DNA from: Rhynchopus sp. YZ270_cl-10
Lineage: Eukaryota; Euglenozoa; Diplonemea; Diplonemida; Diplonemidae
NCBI GenBank assembly: GCA_964035575.1
Contig: OZ037891.1
Coordinates: 496,001 to 560,000, forward strand
Reading direction: 5' to 3'
DNA length: 64,000 nucleotides
Position numbers and translations under genes: made by a program
The notes under the pieces: model-generated
Told to the model about the DNA's origin: nothing
Database searches by the model: none
The model's input: the letters and a program-made list of their open reading frames with translations, nothing else
Shown here: positions 9,367 through 17,793 of the stretch, piece after piece
How the letters are laid out: each line of letters starts with the position of its first letter
How positions within the stretch are numbered: the first letter of the stretch is position 1

Positions 9367-10453
9367 AATCGCAGTAACAGACAGCAGCGACAATGCGAAC
9401 TTCCGTCGGTTGGTGTCGCTCTGCCGGCTAGCAACCCTTTTGCGTGTGTTCCTCACCGATGAGCACACTGGGTGTGCAGCGGAGCCCTCCATCACCACCA
9501 CCTCAGGTGTCATCAGCCTGCCGCTCTCCCTCCGCGACAATGCGACACCACCCTGCTCCCCTTCTGCCATCGCCCTCGACGTAGAAGGTGACGACGACCT
9601 CTTCCCCGAAGACCCCACCACAGCAACACCAGCCTCACCAGGATCACCTTACACCACACCAATCCCCCAGGGAAAGGTTTCCGCACATTACCGAGAAATA
9701 TTAACCCTGTTTGCGGCATATCTTCAAAAGGAAGCTGCAGGCGACAATGTGGACCCACAACTCCAAAGCTGGGTCACCTTTTTGACCGGAATAACCGACC
9801 ACATTGCTGATGAACGCGTTGAAACGGCTTCGGAAGAGTACATCACTACACCTCTTATTACAAGCAAGTCTGATGCAGACAGTGTCTTCACTGCGGTGAA
9901 CGAAGCGACGTTCAACGGAGCACTACGTGACCACCACCGTCGGGTTGTCCATAAAGTGTACGACGCAAAGATGTACAGCGTTCTCCGGAATATCACAAGC
10001 AAAGTCATTTCCGAGCACGACACCTGGCTGTTAGTCAACGACGCACACTTAAAGGCCGTAGAGCTAGCTGCGAAGAGAACATTCAAAGATGTAGAAAGCG
10101 ACACTGCATGGACACTATGGAAGGAACGGTGGGGCGCTTTGTTAGAGGCAACCTTGAAGGCCACACTGCATGGCAGGATATTTGATGTGGCCAAGGAAGT
10201 GTACGCAACACTCCAGGCAGGCGGCAGTGTGCAGGCCAAGCCCCTTGAGGACGCCGTCATGGCCGCCCTCGAGACCCGCTCCACCGAGATGTCGACCCCA
10301 CAGCACCGCCGCGAGGTTGCCTCCTTCGTCTCCCGCTGGATCCTCCCCCCACTCCTCCAGCACAACGGCAGCTGCGTCTGGTCCTACGAAACCGGAGTTC
10401 CTGTACGCGAAGGCGAAACCCCAGAAGAGACCCCACAATGCCCCACCCAATAA
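9367..10453 (+). CDS. unrecognised helical protein; start exon not found
   Basis: An open coding exon of about 361 residues ending at the TAA at 10451-10453. No ATG lies in this frame near its beginning. The exon most likely starts at a splice acceptor (CCCTACAG before 9367), with the initiator in an upstream exon I could not place. An ATG at 9393 is in another frame and stops after 12 codons. The first third is Ser, Thr and Pro rich with an acidic patch (about residues 60-85) and is probably disordered. From about residue 100 onwards it is helical with regular hydrophobic spacing and several Lys-Glu pairs. I recognise no family or catalytic motif. Codon use is as GC-rich as in neighbouring genes, which supports real coding. 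Confidence 0.6.
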
Positions 10454-11531
10454 AAAAAGGTGGTTTTCTGAGTCCCTCTATGGATGAAATGCGTACGCCG
10501 TTCTTGATTCTTTTTGAATCATTGAACCTGCCCTAGCCTGTTAAGGGTAGGGTGGGTTTTCCCGATAAAAATAAACAATGAAACGTTACCAAAAAAAAAA
10601 GTAGTCTAACAAATAACCAAGGTTGTGAAAAATAGGAATACGAAATGGGGTTGGGGATGTGACAATGTAATAAAAAAACCGTTTTTTCTTCTTCTCCTGG
10701 CTCTGTTTGGTGGTTTTTTGGCCCTTTTTTTTGAGGGAAGGGGAATGGGGAAGCTCCTTAAGGTGCCCCGAAGAAATTTCGTGGAGATCACAGGTGGGTG
10801 ACTCCGTGTGCCCAATTGTTCAAACAAAAACAAAAAAAAATGAAAAGTGGAGAACACTCTAGGGTGGCTACACTAATACAACCAAGTTTTCAAAAAAAAA
10901 AAAAAAAAAAGACAATGCTTTCCCAGTGAAGCGTGATTGCGTCGATTTTCGTTTTCTTTTTTATTTGAAAATACGCAACGCGAAAAAAAAACTACTCAAA
11001 AAAAGACCCACCTTATAAGAGGACCCACCCTCGTTACCCTCTCAGGTGGGTCCTTAAAGGACAATTGTCGACACAACAACAAACCCCCTCCCTTCCCCCC
11101 TCCTGGAGTGGCAAATACGTATTACACGTACTGTACGTGGTACGTGGAGGGGTAGTCACATGTTTGCCACCACAGTCCCCCCCCTCCACGTCCTTCCGCT
11201 CCAATTATTAACACCCACCATTGTTACGCAAAGTGCAAATGCGACCTTATCTCTCTCCCGATTTTAGAACAAAAAAAGTAACCCCCTAGCCTTTTCTTCA
11301 GGGGCCATGTGATGTACAGAGTCTACCGCTATTGGGTGATTTCTGTCGATAAAATAAAACAGTATCCCCCCCTTTTCCCCTCTACACACGGCCTTTTGTG
11401 TCTTCAATGACCCCGGTTCGTCTGATTGATGTGTGTGTCGGAAGCGGGGGTATATCCCTCTCTGCGACTCTGCGACTCTCCGAAGCCCTTTTTTAACCCA
11501 TTTTTTTTTTTCTCAGAGATTTGTAAAAAAA
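10454..11531. other. intergenic, AT-rich
   Basis: No supported gene. Long A and T runs, one R4 repeat copy, and a short G/C-rich pyrimidine run near 11080-11190. Confidence 0.5.
10846..10908 (+). repeat. dispersed repeat family R4, copy 1
   Basis: R4 is about 55 bp and seen eight times: AGTGGAGCACACTCTAGGG, then TGGCTACACTAATACAACC, then AAGTTTTC and an A run. This copy is close to the consensus and ends in a long A run. Confidence 0.7.
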
Positions 11532-11927
11532 ATGGGCGAAAAAGAGGATGGTGCGCGGAAGAGAAAACATCGTCCGAGATCGCCAGGTTTGCAGGTGGCG
11601 GGTCAGGTGGAGTGGAGGCCTTTACGTGGGGGTTTGATACGGGACAGCCCGAAGCCTAGGGACGCATTGTGGCAGTCGATGGACCCATACGACAAAGCGA
11701 AGTACCGGACCTTGGGGAACACAGTGTCGCGCGATTCGTATATCATTGATTGTACGGCGGTGTCGGACAGCCGCAGCTGGCGTCTGCACTTTGCGAAGGC
11801 AAATGGACAGGACACAGCCATGCGTAGCACCGTAGTAGGTACCCCTGCAGCCCCAGCCATCTCCCGCTTCCCCTGCATCCCCACGCAGATTGCGACAGTA
11901 GGGAGCAAGACAGTGCGTTATTCTTGA
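11532..11927 (+). CDS. small basic hypothetical protein
   Basis: Single-exon frame of 131 residues. The first 45 residues are strongly basic (Lys, Arg, Pro), then comes a compact region with Tyr-Asp-Lys-Ala-Lys-Tyr-Arg and several Ser and Arg residues. There is no signal peptide, membrane segment or coiled coil. I do not recognise the family. The frame has the GC-rich third positions of the neighbouring genes and stands out from AT-rich surroundings, which is the main reason to call it. A nucleic-acid or microtubule binding role would fit the charge but is a guess. Confidence 0.5.
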   Translation: MGEKEDGARKRKHRPRSPGLQVAGQVEWRPLRGGLIRDSPKPRDALWQSMDPYDKAKYRTLGNTVSRDSYIIDCTAVSDSRSWRLHFAKANGQDTAMRSTVVGTPAAPAISRFPCIPTQIATVGSKTVRYS

Positions 11928-12475
11928 TGTACAATGCTTCAAGTTAGGTTTAGTGTGTATTTTTTTTTTGCGGTCAGCAGGGCTTTACAGTCATGCAGAA
12001 CGGAACGGCTGCGTCCTGGTCAAGGAGCAGACCGAAAATTGATTTACCCCGCCCTCCTTTTTTCCTGTTTCCACAAAAAGGAGTGTTAGCCAAAAGAGAC
12101 CTGAAGAAGTCTAGATGCTCAAAAAATTTTAAGCATTATGTTTGTTCTTTATCTTTTGCAGCTAAACAACAAAAAGTGAAACCTTTTTTCGGGGGGAACA
12201 TAACACCAGAGCAAAACAGAGAGACTCAGCCATTTTCCCTTTTTTTCTCTTTTCTTTTCTTTTTTTTACGACCTACTTTTTTACTCCCACAACGGTTCAT
12301 AGCGAAGCTCTCTATCACAACCGGTTGACAGAGGCACACACGCCTTCGTCTTAAGGCGTCGTTTTTCTTTTTTGCACGTTACATCGACTTCCTTTTTTTT
12401 ATTCCTATTTACGACGAGGCGCTTTTCTTTACACCTTCTGTTGTTGTCCGTAGGGTACTTATGCTTTCATCCGGG

Positions 12476-12540
12476 GCTGGCATCGTACAGTGGGTCAGTC
12501 GGAGGTGTACCTGCATCGACAACTACCATTTTCTTTTTTT
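12476..12540 (+). repeat. dispersed repeat family R3, copy 1
   Basis: R3 is about 60 bp and seen four times: GGCATCGTACAGTGGGTCAG, then TCGGAGGTG, then TGCATCAACAAC and a T-rich tail. The part TGGGTCAGTCGG resembles a tRNA A box. Confidence 0.65.
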
Positions 12541-12601
12541 ATCTCTCACGTGCCTGCATCCGCCTGGAGATGCCTGCACGCTATCAAATTTACTTTTCTT
12601 T

Positions 12602-12657
12602 TAGGTACACTGCTACGAGAGGGCTTTGTATTTCAAGTCAATTTTTTTTTTTTTTTG
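12602..12657 (+). repeat. dispersed repeat family R2, copy 1 (3' half)
   Basis: R2 is about 125 bp and seen nine times: CAGATGTAAACCACAAAATG, then GATGTAGGACTGCATGGTT, GGTACAGCCGGTCATTGTAC, CAAGGTACACTGTTCACGAG, AGGGCTTTGTATTTCAAGTC, AACTTTTTTT. This copy keeps only the 3' half and ends in a long T run. Confidence 0.6.
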
Positions 12658-12720
12658 TAAGGTAACTACGCAAAACGAAAGGCCGAGGTTCGTATCTACA
12701 AGCCTTGCTTTCTGGTTAAA

Positions 12721-12809
12721 CACGGTGATGATGTTACTCAGGTTTTGGTGACATGACATGTTATATAACGTGTCACGTCACCAAAAACCTTAGTAACATC
12801 ATCACCGTG
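12721..12809. mobile_element. 89 bp near-perfect palindrome (hairpin MITE)
   Basis: Arms starting CACGGTGATGATGTTACT pair almost perfectly around a TTATATAAC centre. There is no coding content. No target duplication could be defined. Confidence 0.6.
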
Positions 12810-12851
12810 AAGGTGTATTAGAGGGCCACCCCCTCTCTTTCCTCTCTTTTT

Positions 12852-12985
12852 TGAGATGTAAACCACGAAATGGATGCAGAACTGCATGGTTGGGTGTCCA
12901 CTCACGGTACAGCCGGTCATGACATTTGTACCAACACTATTCACGAAAGGGCTTTGTATTTCAGTTCAACATTTTTTTCTTTTTT
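12852..12985 (+). repeat. dispersed repeat family R2, copy 2 (near full length)
   Basis: Contains GAGATGTAAACCACGAAATG at its start and TTTGTATTTCAGTTCAACAT plus a T run at its end. Confidence 0.7.
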
Positions 12986-13040
12986 GAACCAATGCCTGCG
13001 TCCGCCGGTCTCCGGTGAGGCGTTTGCATTTCCTCTCTTG
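12986..13040 (+). repeat. dispersed repeat family R6, copy 1 (3' part)
   Basis: R6 is seen seven times. Fuller copies have GAAGTGCTCTCTGGGGTTC, GATAACCCC, then GTGTCCGCCTATGAACGGTG, AGGTGTTTGCACTTTCAACT and a T-rich tail. This copy starts at the TGCGTCCGCCGGTC part. Confidence 0.55.
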
Positions 13041-13470
13041 CTTCACAGTGCGCTCTCACGAGACACAATTTTTCGAAAAAAAACCTCCCCATTTGTTTGT
13101 CAACGACGAAACGACAACGGAAAAAGAGAGACAAAAATGCAATGCCAAATCAACTACAACCCCGCTCCTTTTTATTCCCCCCCCACCCCGAAACAAACTA
13201 TACCAACGTTATCCCCTCTAAACAACCACCACCCACATTTCCACTCTACAGTCGAAGGGACCCTCCCCTCTCCTCCCCTCATCTCCCCCCCCTTCCCCAA
13301 ACCCCAACCATACACTACTCAAAGAGTGGAGTCATTGCAAAGAGGGGCAAAAAAAATACTCTACAAAAAAAGATTGATCACGCATTATCAATTGGAGATC
13401 TTTTGTAGTTGTATTATCGCCCCCCTTCTTCCCTTCTTCCCTTCTTTTATTCTATCAACTTCACTTTATT

Positions 13471-13521
13471 GGAGAGTACACTATACCACGAGGGCTGTAT
13501 TTCCAATCAACCAACTTTTTT
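13471..13521 (+). repeat. dispersed repeat family R2, copy 3 (diverged, abuts a start codon)
   Basis: GAGTACACTATACCACGAG, GGCTGTATTTCC and CCAACTTTTTT match the R2 3' half with several changes. It ends four bases before the bromodomain gene ATG. The preceding CTATCAACTTCACTTT matches the R6 tail. Confidence 0.5.
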
Positions 13522-13524
13522 AAT

Positions 13525-14830
13525 ATGGCACCAAAGAAAGCGTCAAAGAAGAAGGCCTCTAAGAGGGCAAAGCTTCCTGCGTATGATGAGGATGTAGGTT
13601 TGGAGGGGTGGCTCCGCCAGGTTCTTGGACAGGCTGCGAAGGACTTTGACCGTGAAGAGGACGAGCACATCTTTCTGCTAAACCCCGAATCATCCCTCGC
13701 AAACTATCGATCACGCATTTCCCACCCTATGTACCTCGAACTCATCGCAGAACGGTGTCGCAATGTGTACACAAGCATAACAGAGTTGGAATGGGATGTT
13801 CGTCTGATGTGTAACAACTGCAGGGCGTTCAACGCCGCTGGGTCGAAGTGGGTGGGCTACGCAGACTCGCTGCAAATAGAGGCAACGGGAAGCTTTCCTG
13901 CGATGCGGGCTGCGTTTGCGAAGCTTGAGGAAAGCCATCCGGAGGAGGCAAAGGTGTTGCAGGTAGGGGCGGCAGAGAGGCTGGCAGCGCATCCACTGTA
14001 TGGACAGCTGGGGCCGGTGGGTGGGGGGGAGGTGGAGGTGGGTGGTGGAGGTGGTGGTGGTGGTAGTGCAGACGGCAAGGCAGAGCGTGAGGATGTCTCG
14101 CCTGCCCGTGAGGACCGAGCCTCGCTCCCGCCGGTGGTGCACCCGGCCCTACGGTCGCAGCTGCTCGCAGAGGCGCAGTCGCCGATGCACAGTGTACCAC
14201 GAAGGGTACTGTCAGTAGACGCAGCGCTTGCGATGTACCAAAGCACATTGCATAAGTATGTCTTTTCTAAAAAAAATTGTACAAAAAAAAAAAAAAAATT
14301 CCTAATCGCTGCATAGAACCCTGCTCCCAAAAATGCCCGAGAAATTGGTTTATTTTTTTCTATAAAAATCCCCCTTGAGGCAAAAAAGGTAGATACGGGG
14401 TATATGCTCTCGATCTCTGCCATTTTATTTTCTTCTATTTTGGTACCTTTTTTTTGTTTTGTTTACCCCCCCCTCCCCTCCCATCCTGTTTCCCCCCCTT
14501 TTCAGACGCGGCTACGTCACCGAATCTGAGGGTCAGAACTACTCGAAGTTTACCAGCGAGCTGCGTGAGTTCATCAACACCTCGACTGCTGAGCTGCTCT
14601 ACCCTGAGGAGTGGGACAACCACGTAGCCGACGTGCAGAGCAAAGACCTCAAGCCCTCTGCGGCATACGGTGTCGACCTCCTCGTCCGTCTCATGGTCAA
14701 GCTTCCCGAACTGCTCCCCCCAAGTACACCAGACAGCGTCCGCACCACGCTCTACCTAGCTGCCGAAGAGCTCCTCGTCTTTATCACACTCAACTGGACC
14801 CATTTGACGCAAAAGCAGGAAATGACGTAA
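13525..14830 (+). CDS. bromodomain-MRG domain chromatin protein
   Basis: Two exons, 13525-14255 and 14506-14830, encoding 351 residues with the junction inside a Lys codon. A Lys-rich start is followed by a bromodomain at about residues 25-125. It has a Tyr-Arg-Ser-Arg-Ile-Ser-His-Pro-Met loop, an Asp-Val-Arg-Leu-Met helix and the acetyl-lysine-binding Cys-Asn-Asn-Cys-Arg-Ala-Phe-Asn segment. A Gly-rich acidic linker (about 155-205) leads to an MRG domain (about 244-345). Its mark is Ala-Tyr-Gly-Val-Asp-Leu-Leu-Val-Arg-Leu-Met-Val-Lys-Leu-Pro-Glu-Leu-Leu, close to MRG15/Eaf3. MRG domains bring partners into histone acetyltransferase and deacetylase complexes, usually alongside a chromodomain. 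Here a reader of acetyl-lysine takes that place. A nuclear chromatin-complex subunit is a confident inference; the exact complex is unknown. Confidence 0.8.
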
Positions 14831-15768
14831 AATGGTGGGTTTTGGATGGTGGAAAGTCCGTCGTTGATTTTCAAGAATTGTTGTCGATTAGACAAAAAAA
14901 GAGTAGAGAGAAGGGAAAATAGCAATCCATTTTTATCCACTTTTATCAAAATCTCATTACACACCAGTCCTGGGCTGGACGTTAAATTGCATCCGGGGGC
15001 CCTTTTGTGGCACTCCTCCTGAAACTCTATGAAGGTCTGACCTGAGGGTAAAAGGTGCTGGGTATGCTACCCTGGGTGCTGAAGGCAGGCACACAACATG
15101 TGTGGAGGGACCTGCAGAGCCCTAGCCAGTGAAGCCAAGGAGGCCCCCCTAGGAAACTAGGGAACGGATTGGAAGAGACCTCGCCGGTAGCCGGGAACCC
15201 TCCCTGGGCTAGTACAATGATGAAACTTCAATCTAAAGTCCACACCCATGTGGCGGCCGCTTTGGCATGCGTCTGTAAGGACAGCCTTGACTGATACTTT
15301 CTGTATTAGCACACGATTGCCTCCCTGAAGGCTACGTAGCTACCTGAGTACAAAAAAAAAAAAATCTCACATAATATCCGGTCCGACATCTGTGGTGCCG
15401 TTTTCTCTCCTTTTGGGAGTGGCTTTGCCATTACGGAGGCACCTAACCATATTCTCACTACTCTCTTTTCACACTGTGCGAGGAAGCCGTCCCTAATACA
15501 ATTTATCGTCCAACCCAGGACTTCAGGTCTTCGTGGTTCGGAAATAACCAACTGGAACGATTTGGTGGTTGTTTCACTTTTTTTGTGTTAGTTTCGACAC
15601 CCGAGGACGCCTAAACTACACGCTTTTTAAGCGCTGATGAACGTGACAATCTCTCCTGGCAGATGACACACTGACGCCTACATTGCTCTCCGCCGGACCA
15701 TCATCAGACTTTTTGTCGTTTTTCCCACTTCCATTGTTAGGTTTTTTAACAAAAAAGCAAGATACACA
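14831..15768. other. intergenic region with an unexplained GC-rich, structured-looking block
   Basis: From about 14965 to 15330 the composition jumps to GC-rich without a sustained reading frame. It has many short inverted repeats (for example CCTAGGAAACTAGG and CCCACATGGGTG-like pairs) and runs such as GGTGCTGGGTATGCTACCCT. It could be a non-coding RNA gene or the 5' part of a LINE-type element; I cannot tell which. About 15306-15551 has a weak minus-strand frame of 81 residues with no recognisable domain. Nothing else is visible. Confidence 0.35.
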
Positions 15769-17091
15769 ATGGAAGACATGTCCGGTTCCTGCTCTATGGA
15801 CCTATCTGCAGAAGAGGAAGCTATCGTACGGCTCCTGGCTGCGAAGAACCATAAGAAGGTGCAGAAGGCAATCCAACTCCCCTTTGAGTGCATCCGGCGG
15901 GTGCAGCAGAAGGCACGCCACATCATTCTTGAACAACCCACCCTTCTCGAACTCCGCCCCCCAATCAACGTTGTCGGCGACATCCACGGCCACTTCCTCG
16001 ACCTTCTGACAATTCTTGAAGAAGGTGGCACCCCTCCTACGTCCAACTTTCTGTTCCTCGGTGATTATGTGGATCGCGGAAAATTCTCGATTGAAACGCT
16101 GTGCCTTTGTCTTTGCTTTAAGGTAAAGTTTCCGAACAACTTTTTTATGCTAAGGGGCAACCATGAATGCGCGATGATCAACCGGGTGTACGGGTTCTAT
16201 GATGACTGCAAGCGACGGTACAATATTAAGTTGTGGAAGGCGTTTACCGATATCTTCAATTGCTTGCCTTTGGGGGCCGTGATTGACGATCGTATCTTCT
16301 GCATACATGCAGGGTTGTCGCCAAACCTGTCAACAATGGATCAGCTCAATTCCGAGATCGAACGGCCCAGCGAAGTTCTCGACCACGGTCTCGCGTGCGA
16401 CCTCCTCTGGGCAGACCCCGAAGAAGGCATCAAAGGCTTCGGCTGTTCAGAACGTGGCGTGTCCTTCACCTTCGGTGCGGACGTCATCGAAAAATTTCTC
16501 CGGAAAAACAAACTCGATTTGATCTGCCGTGCGCATCAGGTATGGTTGTTTTTTAAAGGGTGATATGATTTACGGCCATCTTAATAAACTGTTTACCTAT
16601 GTGATGTGTACCTAAGAGTAGACATTTGTTGTTGGGAATGCATCTTGGGGTAGCGTGGGGTAAACATAAAAAATTCGTTGATTTATTGAAAATAATGGGG
16701 GAGTCTACCATTGGTAAGGTTCCAATGATATAGGCGATGATACCCTCCCCTTTTTTTGCCAGTTGTGTGCACGTTTAGGAAGGCAACGTCCTCTTTAACC
16801 CTACCGACTCCATTTTCTTGGAGCTTCCAGTACCATACCTACTCCGTTCCCTGGGAATGGTGATTTTATTTTTTTTCAAAAAATAAAGTTACAAAAAAGG
16901 CGATACAAAACATTTCCACACAGGTCGTAGAGGATGGATATCAGTTCTTTGCGAAGCGGCAGCTTGTGACCATCTTTTCGGCACCCAATTACTGTGGCGA
17001 GTTTGACAATGCAGGCGCGTTCATGCACGTCGAGGCTGACCTTACCTGTTCCTTCAAAGTCCTCCTCCCAAAAATAACCAAAAAAAAGTAG
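15769..17091 (+). CDS. serine/threonine protein phosphatase, PP1 catalytic type
   Basis: Two exons, 15769-16539 and 16924-17091, with a phase-0 junction and 312 residues, about the usual size of PP1 catalytic subunits. All metal and phosphate motifs of the PPP family are present in order: Gly-Asp-Ile-His-Gly, Gly-Asp-Tyr-Val-Asp-Arg-Gly, Arg-Gly-Asn-His-Glu, a His-Ala-Gly and a final His in Cys-Arg-Ala-His. [11 protein letters not shown] and [14 protein letters not shown] are PP1 marks rather than PP2A or PP2B. It removes phosphate from Ser and Thr, normally with targeting subunits. The intron falls between the final metal-ligand His and the substrate-groove loop. The C-terminus is short, ending in a Lys-rich tail without the usual cyclin-kinase Thr-Pro site. 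Confidence 0.93.
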
Positions 17092-17507
17092 ACATTTTTG
17101 TCGCTTTTGTATTTTGTGTGCTTTTTTTAAACCCTCATTTACACCTTGAAAGGTCATTCACACAACTATGCACTACATAACAAATAAGACTTGCCCGATT
17201 TTCCCCCCCCTGCTCTGTTCTATTTTTATTTTTCCTTTTTCGCCATGCTTTTTTGTTTTGCCAAACGACCCTTTTCCCCTTCACACATTTGAGCCCATAT
17301 CTCAGCATGATTAACTAACAAAGAATATCCCCTTCCACTTTCCCCCCTTTTTTTTCCAGATGCAAACAAGGGTCGCAATCTCTTCGCAGAACCCAAAAAA
17401 GGCAGAATAAAAATGGGGGAAAAATCCCCGCCTGCGGAGGGAAATTTCTGCATAGGTTCAACCTTCTCCTCTTTTAAGAAACGTTTGGGGCAAACAAACT
17501 TTTTTAA

Positions 17508-17560
17508 AGGTGACTAAGCACGAGAGGCTTAGGATCATCTTATAAACTTTTCTTTATTTT
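17508..17560 (+). repeat. dispersed repeat family R1, copy 3 (full)
   Basis: A consensus-like copy: GGTGACTAAGCACGAGAGG, CTTAGGATCATCTTATAAAC, then a T-rich tail. The CTAAGC/GCTTAG hairpin is intact. Confidence 0.75.
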
Positions 17561-17657
17561 TATGCGTTCGCATCCTGCCTGCCGAAAAAGTAGTGCAGCA
17601 AAGCCACCGTGTGAAACCTTCTGCTGCAACTAATCGCGCACCACAATTTTAGTTTTT

Positions 17658-17720
17658 TGGTACATTTAGTGCACCCTATTATACCTTCTATTCAGTAGAA
17701 ATAGTTAGTATATAAAATAG
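17658..17720 (+). repeat. dispersed repeat family R5, copy 1
   Basis: R5 is about 65 bp and seen five times: GGTACATTTAGTGCACCCTA, TTATACCTTCTATTCAGTAG, then GTATATGAAATAATT. This copy is full length and lies about 75 bp before the next start codon. Confidence 0.7.
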
Positions 17721-17793
17721 CGTTTTTAACCCCCCTCTCGACGAATTCCTTTTGACAGAAGGGCTTTAAGGGTTGGAGGGGAGGGGGTGAACA

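Larger units (their letters stand above)
11928..13524. other. repeat-rich intergenic region
   Basis: No supported gene. It holds one R3, three R2 and one R6 copies and a near-perfect 89 bp palindrome, all within 1.1 kb, with T runs between them. Parts of R6 and R2 reach to within a few bases of the next start codon, so they probably lie in the 5' untranslated region of the bromodomain gene. Confidence 0.6.
17092..17793. other. intergenic, with R1 and R5 repeats
   Basis: No supported gene. T-rich and A-rich runs, with R1 at 17508-17560 and R5 at 17658-17720. Confidence 0.6.

Noticed and set aside
9393-9431. ATG at 9393 as the start of the 9.4-10.4 kb gene
   Set aside because: It is in a different frame and stops after 12 codons.
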